Assembly: GCA_964529415.1 (NCBI GenBank)
Contig: CAZGWD010000004.1
Span: 172,640 to 236,639, forward strand
Direction of reading: 5' to 3'
DNA length: 64,000 nucleotides
Source: CAYMPH01 sp964529415
Lineage (GTDB): Bacteria > Spirochaetota > UBA4802 > UBA5550
Shown: one piece after another, positions 35,176 through 43,904 of the stretch
How positions within the stretch are numbered: position 1 is the stretch's first letter
Layout: every line of letters begins with the position of its first letter
Program-made: the position numbers and the translations under genes
The notes under the pieces: generated by a model
Told to the model about the DNA's origin: nothing
Seen by the model: the letters and a program-made list of their open reading frames with translations, nothing else
The model's database searches: none

Positions 35176-36267
35176 ATGATAAACCAGATTAAAACCCTGA
35201 CAGATAAATCACAGTTTGAAAAAGTTTTCAATAAATTTTTTATAAACAGCAGCCTTTCTCTGAATTTAAAAGACAGAACAGTAAATGCACAATTCATAGG
35301 ATATTCAGATGAAAAAGCCGGATTTAGAATTTCTGAAATTAAAAATGTTCCTGAAGACAGCGTTATTGAATTCAAGAATGAAGTATATACAATATATTTA
35401 AATCTGAAATTTATTGAAAAACAGGAAAATGATGTATTTATTTTTTTGCCATTAAAATTTCAGTTTTTAAGTCAGACACGTACAGAAGAAAGAATTCCGG
35501 CAGATGAAGACGGCGGCAAGAAGCTTGTTTTCGTCACCAATGTTATATCAGATTTTCTCATTAATAATATTTTAACTCAAAGACTACAGGTAGTTGATAA
35601 GATAAGAGAAATAATCCTTTCTGATATGGAAAAAGCGTTTGAATCATTAAAAGTATACTTCATAAATGAAGGAACAACGGATACAAGAATGAAGTTTTTT
35701 GTCAGGGAAAAAGTGCCTTTGTACATTTTTGATGTCAGCAAACCGGAAACTGCTAAAAACAAACAGCTATTTCAGGATTATTTTAAAAATATTTATGCAT
35801 CTGATTTTACGATGAAGCATAAAAAATTTATTTCTGAAGTTTCAGTTCCATTCCTTTATCAGACTAAACTGCCATATGGATATATCCAGATAAACAGCTC
35901 AACCCCGATGCCTGAAGTCACATTTAATACAATAAAAAAATATTCTATCCAGATTGATGAAATGTTTAAAAAATATAATATTTTTTCCAAAGCGGACGAA
36001 CAATTTATTGTAAATAATTTTTCAAAGCAGGGATTTGGAATTGTATTCAATGAAAAAAAATATATACGGTATTTCAAGGAAAGCAGCACCCTGTATCTCG
36101 AAATGAATTTTCCTGATCAGAAAAAAGCATCAATCCTCGCAACAGTAAAACATATTTCATATACATCCAAACATATTGCAATCGGTTTTATCATAGAAGA
36201 AATTGACGCTTTAAGTGAAGTAAATTACGATAACTTTCTTGAATCTCTCAGTCAGAATAAAACTTAA
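35176..36267 (+). CDS. DUF1577/PilZ-like protein
   Basis: 363 residues. Two beta-barrel-like regions flank a helical middle. The first (about 20-115) ends with RTEER, which fits the RxxxR arginine motif of PilZ; the second (about 275-350) carries NNFSKQGFGIVF, matching the (D/N)xSxxG motif, then AIGFIIEEID. The split of the two motifs over two domains resembles DUF1577, a spirochaete (Leptospira) family related to PilZ. If so it binds cyclic-di-GMP and acts in motility or envelope control, but the incomplete motif in each half leaves binding doubtful. Followed by a terminator. Weak ribosome site. Confidence 0.6.
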   Translation: MINQIKTLTDKSQFEKVFNKFFINSSLSLNLKDRTVNAQFIGYSDEKAGFRISEIKNVPEDSVIEFKNEVYTIYLNLKFIEKQENDVFIFLPLKFQFLSQTRTEERIPADEDGGKKLVFVTNVISDFLINNILTQRLQVVDKIREIILSDMEKAFESLKVYFINEGTTDTRMKFFVREKVPLYIFDVSKPETAKNKQLFQDYFKNIYASDFTMKHKKFISEVSVPFLYQTKLPYGYIQINSSTPMPEVTFNTIKKYSIQIDEMFKKYNIFSKADEQFIVNNFSKQGFGIVFNEKKYIRYFKESSTLYLEMNFPDQKKASILATVKHISYTSKHIAIGFIIEEIDALSEVNYDNFLESLSQNKT

Positions 36268-36300
36268 TTCCGAATCATTAATTTATTAAAATTTTAAAAT

Positions 36301-36331
36301 AAAAAAACCCGATTTTCACCGGGTTTTTTAT
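36301..36331 (+). terminator. Rho-independent terminator of the PilZ-like gene
   Basis: AAAAAACCCG and CGGGTTTTTT pair around ATTTTCAC, with the T-run in the right arm, 34 nt after the stop. Confidence 0.85.
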
Positions 36332-36349
36332 GAATTTCAAATTAATTCC

Positions 36350-36436
36350 CAATCGTCCCCCTTGTTAAGGGGAGATACTGATTACTGCTCTCCCCCTTAA
36401 CAAGGGGGAGATGTCCGCAGGACAGAGGGGGTATTT
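36350..36436. repeat. Dispersed CCCCCTT...AAGGGGG element, copy 2
   Basis: TCCCCCTTGTTAAGGGGAGA is followed 20-odd nt later by TCTCCCCCTTAACAAGGGGG, each nearly palindromic and together an inverted pair, ending GAGGGGGTATTTT. It abuts the ahcY stop (36436), so it may serve as its terminator. Related to 5198-5262 and 61300-61356. Confidence 0.65.
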
Positions 36437-37872
36437 TAATATCTGTATGTATCAGGCTTATATGGTCCATCCACAGGTACATTAAGATAATCAGACTGCT
36501 CTTTTGTTAATTTGGTCATTTTAACGCCGAGTTTTTCAAGGTGAAGTCTTGCAACTTCCTCATCCAGTCTTTTAGGAAGAGTGAATACTTTATTCTCGTG
36601 TTTGTTCTGAGCAAGTTCAATCTGAGCAAGAGACTGATTTGTAAAGCTGTTGCTCATTACAAAACTTGGATGCCCAGTTGCGCATCCGAGATTAACAAGT
36701 CTTCCCTCTGCAAGAACAATAATGGATTTTCCGGATTTCAATGTCCATTTATCAACCTGAGGCTTGATAATGTCTTTCTTGCAATCTTTATTGTTTTCAA
36801 GATAATGCATTGCAATTTCGCTGTCAAAATGTCCGATGTTGCACACAATCGCGCCATCTTTCATTTTTTCCATATGAGCTCCGCTTATTACTTCCATGTT
36901 ACCGGTAGCAGTAACAAAAATATCAGCATCCTTAACTGCTTCTTCCATAGTTGTAACTTCATATCCTTCCATTGCAGCCTGAAGCGCGCATATTGGATCT
37001 ATTTCAGTTACCTTTACTCTTGCACCGAAAAACTTCATGGACTGGGCGCAGCCTTTGCCCACATCGCCAAAACCGCAAACTACAACAATCTTGCCTGCAA
37101 TCATGATATCTGTTGCTCTCTTAATTCCGTCAGCAAGAGACTCTCTGCAACCGTAAAGATTATCAAATTTTGATTTTGTTACTGAATCATTAACATTAAT
37201 AGCAGGGAATAAAAGCTCTCCTGCTTTTTCCATCTGATAAAGCCTGTGAACGCCGGTAGTAGTTTCTTCAGAAACTCCTCTTATAGCTTTTACAGATTCA
37301 TTCCATTTTTTTGGAGTATTCTGAACGCTGTGCTTAACACGTTCCATTATGACTTCCATCTCTTTATGATCATATTTTTTATCAAGGATAGATGCATCCT
37401 TCTCGGCTTTTACACACTGATGAATGTAAAGAGTTGCGTCACCGCCGTCATCAACAAGAAGATTAGGTCCTGTTCCATCAGGCCAAGTCAGAGCCTGCTC
37501 TGTACACCACCAGTACTCCTCAAGGGATTCGCCTTTCCATGCAAATACAGGAATTCCGGCTTTAGCAATTGCAGCAGCAGCGTGATCCTGTGTAGAAAAA
37601 ATATTACACGATGCCCATCTCACATCCGCTCCGATAGCTGTTAAAGTTTCAATTAAAACAGCAGTCTGAATTGTCATGTGAAGACTTCCGGCAACCTTTA
37701 AACCTTTAAGCGGCTTATCCTTGCCGTATTTCTCTCTGATTGCCATGAGTCCCGGCATTTCTGCTTCAGCGAGAAGTATTTCTTTTCTTCCCCATTCTGC
37801 AAGTGACATATCAGCAACTTTGTGCTGCATCTTTAAATCAAGTTCCATAAATTTTTCAGCAACTTTATTCAT
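36436..37872 (-). CDS. ahcY: Adenosylhomocysteinase
   Basis: 478 residues, the longer bacterial form. Splits S-adenosylhomocysteine reversibly to adenosine and homocysteine, keeping methyltransferases free of product inhibition. Features: SLHMTIQTAVLIETL near residue 62, NIFSTQDHAAAAIA, WPDGTGPNLLVDDGGDAT, the NAD-binding GFGDVGKGCAQSMKFFGARV (about 263), EIDPICALQAAMEGY, and C-terminal LDEEVARLHLEKLGV and GPYKPDTYRY (Lys and Tyr of the NAD site). GGAGG lies 7 nt before the ATG. It is 50 nt downstream of the ArsR-methyltransferase gene and presumably co-transcribed and repressed by it. Confidence 0.97.
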   Translation of the reverse strand: MNKVAEKFMELDLKMQHKVADMSLAEWGRKEILLAEAEMPGLMAIREKYGKDKPLKGLKVAGSLHMTIQTAVLIETLTAIGADVRWASCNIFSTQDHAAAAIAKAGIPVFAWKGESLEEYWWCTEQALTWPDGTGPNLLVDDGGDATLYIHQCVKAEKDASILDKKYDHKEMEVIMERVKHSVQNTPKKWNESVKAIRGVSEETTTGVHRLYQMEKAGELLFPAINVNDSVTKSKFDNLYGCRESLADGIKRATDIMIAGKIVVVCGFGDVGKGCAQSMKFFGARVKVTEIDPICALQAAMEGYEVTTMEEAVKDADIFVTATGNMEVISGAHMEKMKDGAIVCNIGHFDSEIAMHYLENNKDCKKDIIKPQVDKWTLKSGKSIIVLAEGRLVNLGCATGHPSFVMSNSFTNQSLAQIELAQNKHENKVFTLPKRLDEEVARLHLEKLGVKMTKLTKEQSDYLNVPVDGPYKPDTYRY

Positions 37873-37922
37873 TGTAATTCCTCCATAAAATAATATATCT
37901 TATAAACCAGAAAAAGCTTTAA

Positions 37923-38837
37923 TTAATCTTTAACTGAAACAAACAGATTAATTTTTAAACCTCTTTCCGCGTTAAAAGTTTCTTTTTTAACAGATGAAAA
38001 TCCTGTCTTTTTAAGCATCCGCATCATATCTTCAGATGATAAACCCAGCCACCTGTGACCGTACTCAGTCCTCATGTCCTCAACCTTGTGTTTTTCAAGC
38101 TCAGTAATTACAAGAGTTCCGCCTTTCTTGAGAACTCTTGCAGTTTCTGAAACAACTTCATCAGGATGCTGCAGATAATGAAGCACCATATTAATTACAG
38201 CACAATCAGTTTCGTTATCCCTCATGGGCAGATGCTCAATGCTTCCGATTCTAAAATCAATTTTCCCGTTCATGCCGGCAAATCTTTCTCTTGCTTCATC
38301 GAGCATCCCGGGTGATTTATCAACACCAATTACTTTCCCGGCTTTTTCTGATAGATATGGAACAAGATCCCCTGTGCCGCAGCCAAGGTCAGCTGCTACT
38401 GAACACACCGGCATATTTTGAGCTATCTTTTCAGAAAGATTAAGATTTCCGAGTATTCCTTTTTTGATAGAAGGAAGATTATCCGCGATCGAATCAAAAT
38501 ATTTTACTTTTTCCTCTGAACGTTCAATAATGACTTTTTCAAGATTATTTACATCATCAAGTAATTCAGGATCGGATTTTACTGCATCTAAAAGAATTTT
38601 TTTAGCTGAATGCTTATAATCATCTTCAACAGCTCTGTAGAAAACCCATAAACCGTCTCGTCTCGATGTCAATAATCCGCTGTCAGTAAGAATTTTCAAA
38701 TGGCGCGAAATCCTCGACTGCCCCATACCCATTGCCGCGACAATTTCATTCACGTTTAGTTCGTGCTTCATAACAAGATTAAATAATCGGAGTCTTGTTT
38801 CGTCGCTCAGCGCTTTAAAATAAGTTATTAGTTTCAT
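37923..38837 (-). CDS. ArsR-family regulator fused to a methyltransferase domain (SahR-like)
   Basis: 304 residues. Residues about 1-80 are an ArsR winged helix (RLRLFNLVMKHELNVNEIVAAMGMGQSRISRHLKIL), without the Cys metal-binding motif. Residues about 130-300 are a class I SAM-dependent methyltransferase fold with DLGCGTGDLVPYL (motif I) and VIGVDKSPGML. From known biology, SahR in Desulfovibrio and other proteobacteria is an ArsR-type repressor of SAH recycling genes that responds to SAH. The position directly before ahcY makes the same role likely here, with the SAM/SAH-binding domain as the sensor. A perfect palindrome ends 4 nt before its ATG. No Shine-Dalgarno is seen apart from within that palindrome. 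Confidence 0.85.
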   Translation of the reverse strand: MKLITYFKALSDETRLRLFNLVMKHELNVNEIVAAMGMGQSRISRHLKILTDSGLLTSRRDGLWVFYRAVEDDYKHSAKKILLDAVKSDPELLDDVNNLEKVIIERSEEKVKYFDSIADNLPSIKKGILGNLNLSEKIAQNMPVCSVAADLGCGTGDLVPYLSEKAGKVIGVDKSPGMLDEARERFAGMNGKIDFRIGSIEHLPMRDNETDCAVINMVLHYLQHPDEVVSETARVLKKGGTLVITELEKHKVEDMRTEYGHRWLGLSSEDMMRMLKKTGFSSVKKETFNAERGLKINLFVSVKD

Positions 38838-38840
38838 ACA

Positions 38841-38870
38841 TTACTATATCAAGATATATTGATATAGTAA
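38841..38870 (-). promoter_or_regulatory. Perfect palindrome, likely operator of the SahR-like regulator
   Basis: TTACTATATCAA (38841-38852), GATATA, TTGATATAGTAA (38859-38870): 12-bp arms with a 6-bp spacer, exactly symmetric. It ends 4 nt from the regulator's start codon, so a bound repressor would cover the transcription start or ribosome-binding zone of the regulator-ahcY operon. ArsR-type repressors bind such AT-rich palindromes. Confidence 0.8.
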
Positions 38871-38905
38871 TAAAACAGGGGTAAACCGTCAATAAAAAAA
38901 ATGAT

Positions 38906-38932
38906 AAAACCCGCTTTTTTTAAGCGGGTTTT
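38906..38932 (-). terminator. Terminator after the P83/100 gene
   Basis: AAAACCCGCTT and AAGCGGGTTTT pair around a 5-nt loop, with T-rich flanks on both strands; on the minus strand it follows the P83/100 stop by 40 nt. Confidence 0.8.
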
Positions 38933-38971
38933 TTATAAACTTTAAACTATAAATTCAAAATAAAGATTTCT

Positions 38972-40720
38972 CTACGGCTTAATAACATCTATCTGCGAAA
39001 GATCGTCTTTTTTCAGAACAAGTATCTGCTTATCAATACTGTTTATATAAATATAATCTTCATAGAATGTTATAAATGTATTTTCATTTATTTCTGCAGC
39101 AGAGCGGGCAGCCAGTTTCAATGCAGCATCAAACCTGCCGAGATAATATTTTCCTTTATCTACAACTATTGCATAAATAAAATTTTCTTTAATCTCAACA
39201 AAACTTCTGTAAAACACAGGATCAGTGCCTGTAATTTTCGTTTCGAGCTTGTCCTTGTCAAGCAGAGTCAGGTTGTATTCATTTGAATATTCAGCCTGCT
39301 TCCGTGTTATTACAATTACTCCGCCCGAAAATACATCATATTTATTTCCGCCGATATTTCCAACAGGAGACCTGAAATCAATCTTGCGGGTAGATGCGTT
39401 AATCATATACATATCATTATTATAGTGACCGTTTTTCAGCCACTCGTTTATTTTCATGTAATAAAATTTCTCGCCGAGAATTTTTTTATCTTTATCTTTT
39501 TCTTTAAGTTCTTTTTCTTTTAATGCAAGCTCTTCCTCTTTTTTATTAAGTTCCTTTTCCTTCTCTGTTACCGGATCATCTTTTTTTTCTTTTTTAGCTA
39601 TAGCAGTTTCATCTTTTTTTATTTCTTTCTTTTCTTCTTTAAGATTCTCTTCTTTTTTAGCAACTGTTTCTTCTTTCTTTTTAACTGTATCAGTTTCTTT
39701 CTTTACTGTTTCTTCTTTCTTTTTAACTGTATCCTCTTTCTTTTTAACAGCTTCCGTTTCTTTTTTTATTTCTTTTTTTTCCTGTTCAGTCTTTTCTTCT
39801 TTCTTTGCAATTTCAGATTCTTTTTTCTTTTTCTCAGCAGGATCAGTTATTTTTTTAACTTCCTCTTTTTCTTTTTTTATATCTTCCTCTTTTTTCTTAA
39901 CAGCCTCTTTTTTATCTTCAACTTTTTTCTTTTCTTCAATAACTGCTTTTTTTTCTTCTTTAATTTTCTCGTCTTTTTTTGCTATTTCCTTTTTTTCTTC
40001 AGTTATTTCTTTCTTTTCCTTTTCTATTTTTTTTTCTTTAATTTCAGATAAATCTTTTCTTTCTTTAATTGCACTATCGTCTTTCCTGATTTCCTTTTTT
40101 ATATTTTCATCAGATATAATATCCGGATCAATTGAATCAATACTGTCCTTCGAAGCTTTTTCAGTTAAAGGAATTACTATTTTAGATTTTCCGGGCCACT
40201 CGAAATATTTAACAGACATCCCTGCATTATCAGAATTTATTTTATTCATTACAACCGGCTTATAAACTGTGGATAAATATTCAAGATTCCCTCTATAAAA
40301 AGCATTGTAATAAGTAATAAAAACTGCAAGAGCTCTTGCGCTGTTTGCTTTATAACCATACATTTTTTCAAGATAACCCTGTATAATATTCTGAACATGC
40401 CTCACATGCGTTACATTCGCATCTTTATCTATTGAAAAAATATCTGCAGAAAATTTATCAGGATCATCCTTAGATATGGCTCTCACAATTGAATATTTCA
40501 TGTGGTATTTTGCATTCTGATTCTTTTTTATTTTATCAGCAAGCTGATACCCGATTGATATAACCTCTCTTGCAGGATCATTTCTGATGGATTTTCCGGT
40601 ATAATTAATAAATTCAACCTTTTTTGCTTTTTTTATTTCCTGAACATCAACATTAAGCGCGCGGGTGGTTGCGGGAAGGATCAATAATATTCCGAAAATA
40701 ACAGGAATTATTTTTTTCAT
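38972..40720 (-). CDS. P83/100-family protein with long Lys/Glu-rich coiled coil
   Basis: 582 residues from the ATG at 40720, which has GGAG 6 nt upstream; a start at 40756 has none. A signal peptide (MKKIIPVIFGILLILPATT, RALN) is followed by VDVQEIKKAKKVEFINYTG and PAREVISIGYQL, which are the conserved start of the spirochaetal P83/100 antigen family. Residues about 220-425 are almost wholly Lys, Glu and a few Thr/Val in heptads (a long coiled coil). A C-terminal beta-rich part of about 160 residues follows (YMINASTRKIDFRSPVGN, YLGRFDAALKL, LVLKKDDLSQ). In Borrelia the protein is periplasmic/cell-associated with unclear function; Treponema has relatives. It supports a spirochaete origin. Confidence 0.82.
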   Translation of the reverse strand: MKKIIPVIFGILLILPATTRALNVDVQEIKKAKKVEFINYTGKSIRNDPAREVISIGYQLADKIKKNQNAKYHMKYSIVRAISKDDPDKFSADIFSIDKDANVTHVRHVQNIIQGYLEKMYGYKANSARALAVFITYYNAFYRGNLEYLSTVYKPVVMNKINSDNAGMSVKYFEWPGKSKIVIPLTEKASKDSIDSIDPDIISDENIKKEIRKDDSAIKERKDLSEIKEKKIEKEKKEITEEKKEIAKKDEKIKEEKKAVIEEKKKVEDKKEAVKKKEEDIKKEKEEVKKITDPAEKKKKESEIAKKEEKTEQEKKEIKKETEAVKKKEDTVKKKEETVKKETDTVKKKEETVAKKEENLKEEKKEIKKDETAIAKKEKKDDPVTEKEKELNKKEEELALKEKELKEKDKDKKILGEKFYYMKINEWLKNGHYNNDMYMINASTRKIDFRSPVGNIGGNKYDVFSGGVIVITRKQAEYSNEYNLTLLDKDKLETKITGTDPVFYRSFVEIKENFIYAIVVDKGKYYLGRFDAALKLAARSAAEINENTFITFYEDYIYINSIDKQILVLKKDDLSQIDVIKP

Positions 40721-40986
40721 TGCAGTCTCCATCAATATTTTTAAGTTTATAGTCAATTTGATGTATCCGGAAATAAATACACAGTAATAAAAAATACTGC
40801 CTGTATTTAATATTTGTCAAGATTTTTACTTGATGCATTTTCAAACATTATAAACTATAGCGGTTAACGAAAAAATTTACAATTTGTCATTTCCGCAAAT
40901 GAGGGATTCTAATTCTGTTTTATAGATCTCTGCATTCGTGAAGATGGCAGAAGATATACTCTTTTAAATAAATAATATCCTCAAAT

Positions 40987-42336
40987 ATGAAAATAAACAT
41001 GGAAAAAATGAAATACAAAGCACTATATTTATTTATACTATTATCAGCCCTTATGCCAAATCTGGTTTTTACTGAACCATCTGCTCTAAATCCTGATAAG
41101 ATTGTCAGCGATTTATTCTCCTGGGATAAATCAAAATCAGAAAAGACTCTGGAAATATTAAAAAAAGAAAAAACACCTGAGGTAGTTCCCCTGCTTGCTG
41201 ATATGATTGTAAACGTAAGAAGTTCCAGTACAAAAAAGAAAGCCATTGAATTTTTGAAAATATTCGAAACAAAAGATTACATTCGGTACTGGTTTGAAAT
41301 TCTGCAGAAAACAGAAGATGAACAGATCAAAATATCAATTATAAATCATCTTTCTTCCACAAACGATAGAAGAGTCATTGTGCCGATTGCGATGGAGCTT
41401 AAAAACTCATACAGCACAGTCAGGGAAGCTTCCGGAAAAGCACTTGAATCCATCAGAGATGACAGGATATATCCGATAATTCTTGAAATGGCTGCAAACT
41501 CCAATCAAATCATGAAAATATATGCACTTGAAGCTATGATGCATGTATATGATACAAGACTATATCAGACAGTCGCTGACTTAACCAAAGACCAGAATAA
41601 ATCCATAAGAATTTATGCATTGAAGTGTATTTACAGAAATCAGCTGACTAATGGATTAAACCTTGTTCGTAATACTGCATTAAATGACACAAATGATGAA
41701 GTAAAAATGACAGCTCTCGAAATTTTAGGAAATTTTGCAGATACATCTTCTCTTCACATTCTCTATAAAACATTGGCAGATAAAAACCGCGAGATTAGAA
41801 TTATATCCATAAAATCAATCAATAAAATGCCTCCTGTAAATCCGGCTTATACAGCTCAGATATTGTCATCCCAGCTTTTAATAGAAAATGATTCTGTTAT
41901 AATAGATCAAATACTCGAAACCATGATAAAGCTTAATAAAGCGGGCGATACTGCAAGTCTTAAAAAAATATTAACTGAAAATCCGAATGAACAGTTCAAA
42001 AGAAAAGCCGTTTATATTCTCGGTATTTCAGGCGATGAAAGGGCAATACCCGTTTTAATAGAATCTTTAACTGATGAAAATTTCAGGATTAGATCTGAAA
42101 TATGCAATGCTCTTGGAAATTACATAAACAACAAATCAGCATACACTTCACTTCTGGAGATTATAATAAACGATACATCGAGATATGTTAAGCTTTCAGC
42201 ATTATATTCAATAAAAAAAAGTTATGATAAAAAAATTATATTAAATTTGCTTGATATTTACCAGGCAGAAAGTGATAATATATTTAAACATATACTTTAT
42301 ATGACAATTCGAGATTATTTTGAAAAAAAAATTTAG
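40987..42336 (+). CDS. Exported HEAT-repeat protein
   Basis: 449 residues. An N-terminal hydrophobic segment (about 9-30, LFILLSALMPNLVFT) looks like a signal peptide. The rest is a continuous array of about 30-residue helical repeats of HEAT/PBS-lyase type, e.g. DRRVIVPIAMELKNSYSTVR, DERAIPVLIESLTDENFRIR. Such solenoids bind protein partners rather than catalyse. The start could be 40987 or a later ATG (41008, with GGAAAAA before it). The next gene begins 9 nt after its stop, so the two are an operon. Function unknown. Confidence 0.8.
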   Translation: MKINMEKMKYKALYLFILLSALMPNLVFTEPSALNPDKIVSDLFSWDKSKSEKTLEILKKEKTPEVVPLLADMIVNVRSSSTKKKAIEFLKIFETKDYIRYWFEILQKTEDEQIKISIINHLSSTNDRRVIVPIAMELKNSYSTVREASGKALESIRDDRIYPIILEMAANSNQIMKIYALEAMMHVYDTRLYQTVADLTKDQNKSIRIYALKCIYRNQLTNGLNLVRNTALNDTNDEVKMTALEILGNFADTSSLHILYKTLADKNREIRIISIKSINKMPPVNPAYTAQILSSQLLIENDSVIIDQILETMIKLNKAGDTASLKKILTENPNEQFKRKAVYILGISGDERAIPVLIESLTDENFRIRSEICNALGNYINNKSAYTSLLEIIINDTSRYVKLSALYSIKKSYDKKIILNLLDIYQAESDNIFKHILYMTIRDYFEKKI

Positions 42337-42345
42337 GAAAATCCC

Positions 42346-43164
42346 ATGCCATTAAGCCAAAGAGAACTGGATAAACTTATTGAAAAAATAAGACAAAATT
42401 ACTCTGATTACTCTCATAAATTCAGTTCAAAATGGTTTAGCATTGAAGCATTTGAATCAAGATTGAGACATGCAGTAATAAACAAAATGAATATGGAGCA
42501 ATTTCTTCTTGCTGAAGTAGCCAATTTAGAAAAAATCAAAGAATCGTATGAGGCTACACAGAAAAAAACTGCGAATAACACGATTAAGCCAACCTTCACT
42601 GATAAAGTTGATGAAATTTTAGAAGATATCAATGACTTGATAAAAAAATATCCTGGAATAAAATTTCATGAAAAAGCCGATTTCGAATTGATAAAATTCT
42701 ACGGAGCAATTAATTTTTTTGCTGCAAATTATTTTTCAGTTATATGGTCCCTCATTAAAGACAGAAATCTCAAAGATAAGCTGATGGTTCTTGAATCCAG
42801 ATTTTTTCATAATGCAATGAATTCATCAGACAAAGAGTCCAAACGTATTGAAGATCATATAATGTTATTAAACAGAAGAGATGTGCAGGAAATTGATATA
42901 GAAAAAGATAAAAATGATATTCTTAAAGATACTGCTTTTTTACTTCATGAAATAATTAATTTTTGCGATCAGGCTGTTAAAATCCGCGAGGATTTTCTTG
43001 ATATGCCGGTAAATCCGGATAAATTATTTACTTCTGATAAACAAAAAATAGAAGTTGGAGAAACTTTTAACAGTCTTTCAGGATATGGAGCTTTATTAAA
43101 AGTTAAAGAACTTGCAGAAAATATCATTACAGATTTCAGGCTTGGAGCATTTAAAAAGAAATAG
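42346..43164 (+). CDS. Helical protein of unknown function
   Basis: 272 residues, almost entirely alpha-helical and charged, with no signal peptide, Cys or catalytic motif. Residues such as WFSIEAFESRLRHAVINKMNMEQFLL and FFAANYFSVIWSLIKD suggest a bundle with amphipathic helices. It looks like a lineage-specific cytoplasmic protein, reminiscent of uncharacterised spirochaete proteins, but no name is given. AGGAAA lies before the ATG. Downstream partner of the HEAT-repeat gene and convergent with the DUF985 gene (17 nt between stops). Confidence 0.65.
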   Translation: MPLSQRELDKLIEKIRQNYSDYSHKFSSKWFSIEAFESRLRHAVINKMNMEQFLLAEVANLEKIKESYEATQKKTANNTIKPTFTDKVDEILEDINDLIKKYPGIKFHEKADFELIKFYGAINFFAANYFSVIWSLIKDRNLKDKLMVLESRFFHNAMNSSDKESKRIEDHIMLLNRRDVQEIDIEKDKNDILKDTAFLLHEIINFCDQAVKIREDFLDMPVNPDKLFTSDKQKIEVGETFNSLSGYGALLKVKELAENIITDFRLGAFKKK

Positions 43165-43180
43165 AAGATATATATAACTT

Positions 43181-43687
43181 TTATTTAGAAGTGAATTTAT
43201 AAATAAGATCGCGGTATTGAGGAAATTTGTCCGACAGAATTGATCTTTTCCCTAATTCAAAATCCTTGAAATCAAAACCAGGAGAAACTGTGCAAGCTGC
43301 AAGAACATATGAATCCGGTTCGTTAACACCTGCTGCAAACCACAATCCTTCTTTTACAATTGCCGATAAATGGTGATCTGAATCAGATCCGCCCCCGAGA
43401 ATTAAACTAGTATATTCACCATTGGTTTCGTTAATTATATGAATCGTAAGAGATGACCCGCTATGAAAATGCCATATTTCATCAGATTTAATCCGATGAA
43501 AAGCAGATATATCTCTGCTTTTCAGAAGATAATAGATTGCAGTTGAAGCGCATCTTCCATCAGGAAATAATCCATCATGTTTTCCGGAATTTATAACAAG
43601 GTCGGACCTGTAAAATTCTCTGTAAAATCCGCCTTCTGGATGAGGTATTAAATTGAGCTTTTTAATCCAATCTGCTGGTTCAATCAT
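43181..43687 (-). CDS. DUF985 cupin protein
   Basis: 168 residues, full length for the DUF985 (cupin_5) family. Conserved segments: LIPHPEGGFYREFYRS near the N-terminus, STAIYYLL, FHRIKSDEIWHFHSGSSLTI in the beta-barrel, and AACTVSPGFDFKDFELG near the end. A small double-stranded beta-helix probably binding a sugar-like or acidic ligand; no enzyme activity is established here. Its start codon overlaps the stop of a 36-residue membrane peptide (TAATG), suggesting translational coupling. Confidence 0.88.
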   Translation of the reverse strand: MIEPADWIKKLNLIPHPEGGFYREFYRSDLVINSGKHDGLFPDGRCASTAIYYLLKSRDISAFHRIKSDEIWHFHSGSSLTIHIINETNGEYTSLILGGGSDSDHHLSAIVKEGLWFAAGVNEPDSYVLAACTVSPGFDFKDFELGKRSILSDKFPQYRDLIYKFTSK

Positions 43688-43797
43688 TAAAGTTTACTAA
43701 GAATATTATCTTCCTGCTTGTTATTGAGTTTTACTGCTAATGTAATAATTCCAACAATTGAAAAAATTAATATCAGCAAATAAATTATCTGATCCAT
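43687..43797 (-). CDS. Small single-helix membrane peptide (36 residues), coupled to DUF985
   Basis: ATG at 43795-43797 with AGGAGG 6 nt upstream, the best ribosome site in the area. One hydrophobic helix (IIYLLILIFSIVGIITLAV) is followed by a short charged tail (KLNNKQEDN). The stop codon TAA shares a base with the ATG of the DUF985 gene. Strong site, coupling and sensible composition support a real gene. Confidence 0.6.
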   Translation of the reverse strand: MDQIIYLLILIFSIVGIITLAVKLNNKQEDNILSKL

Positions 43798-43879
43798 TTC
43801 AACCTCCTTATAATGAGACATAAAAAATATAAATATATAAGGGGTAAAAGGCAACAAAAAATGAAAAAAAATTCATCAA

Positions 43880-43904
43880 TTATGAAATTATTTTTATTTC
43901 ATAA
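43880..43904 (-). terminator. Hairpin overlapping the TetR gene stop
   Basis: TTATGAAAT (43880-43888) and ATTTCATAA (43896-43904) pair; on the minus strand a T-run (GAATTTTTTTTC) follows a few nt later. The stem includes the stop codon of the TetR-type gene. AT-rich, so moderately stable. Confidence 0.45.

Noticed and set aside
39480..40080. Long low-complexity T/C-rich tract that could be read as a repeat or CRISPR-like array
   Set aside because: It is the coding sequence of the Lys/Glu coiled coil of the P83/100 protein; no regular spacer/repeat units.
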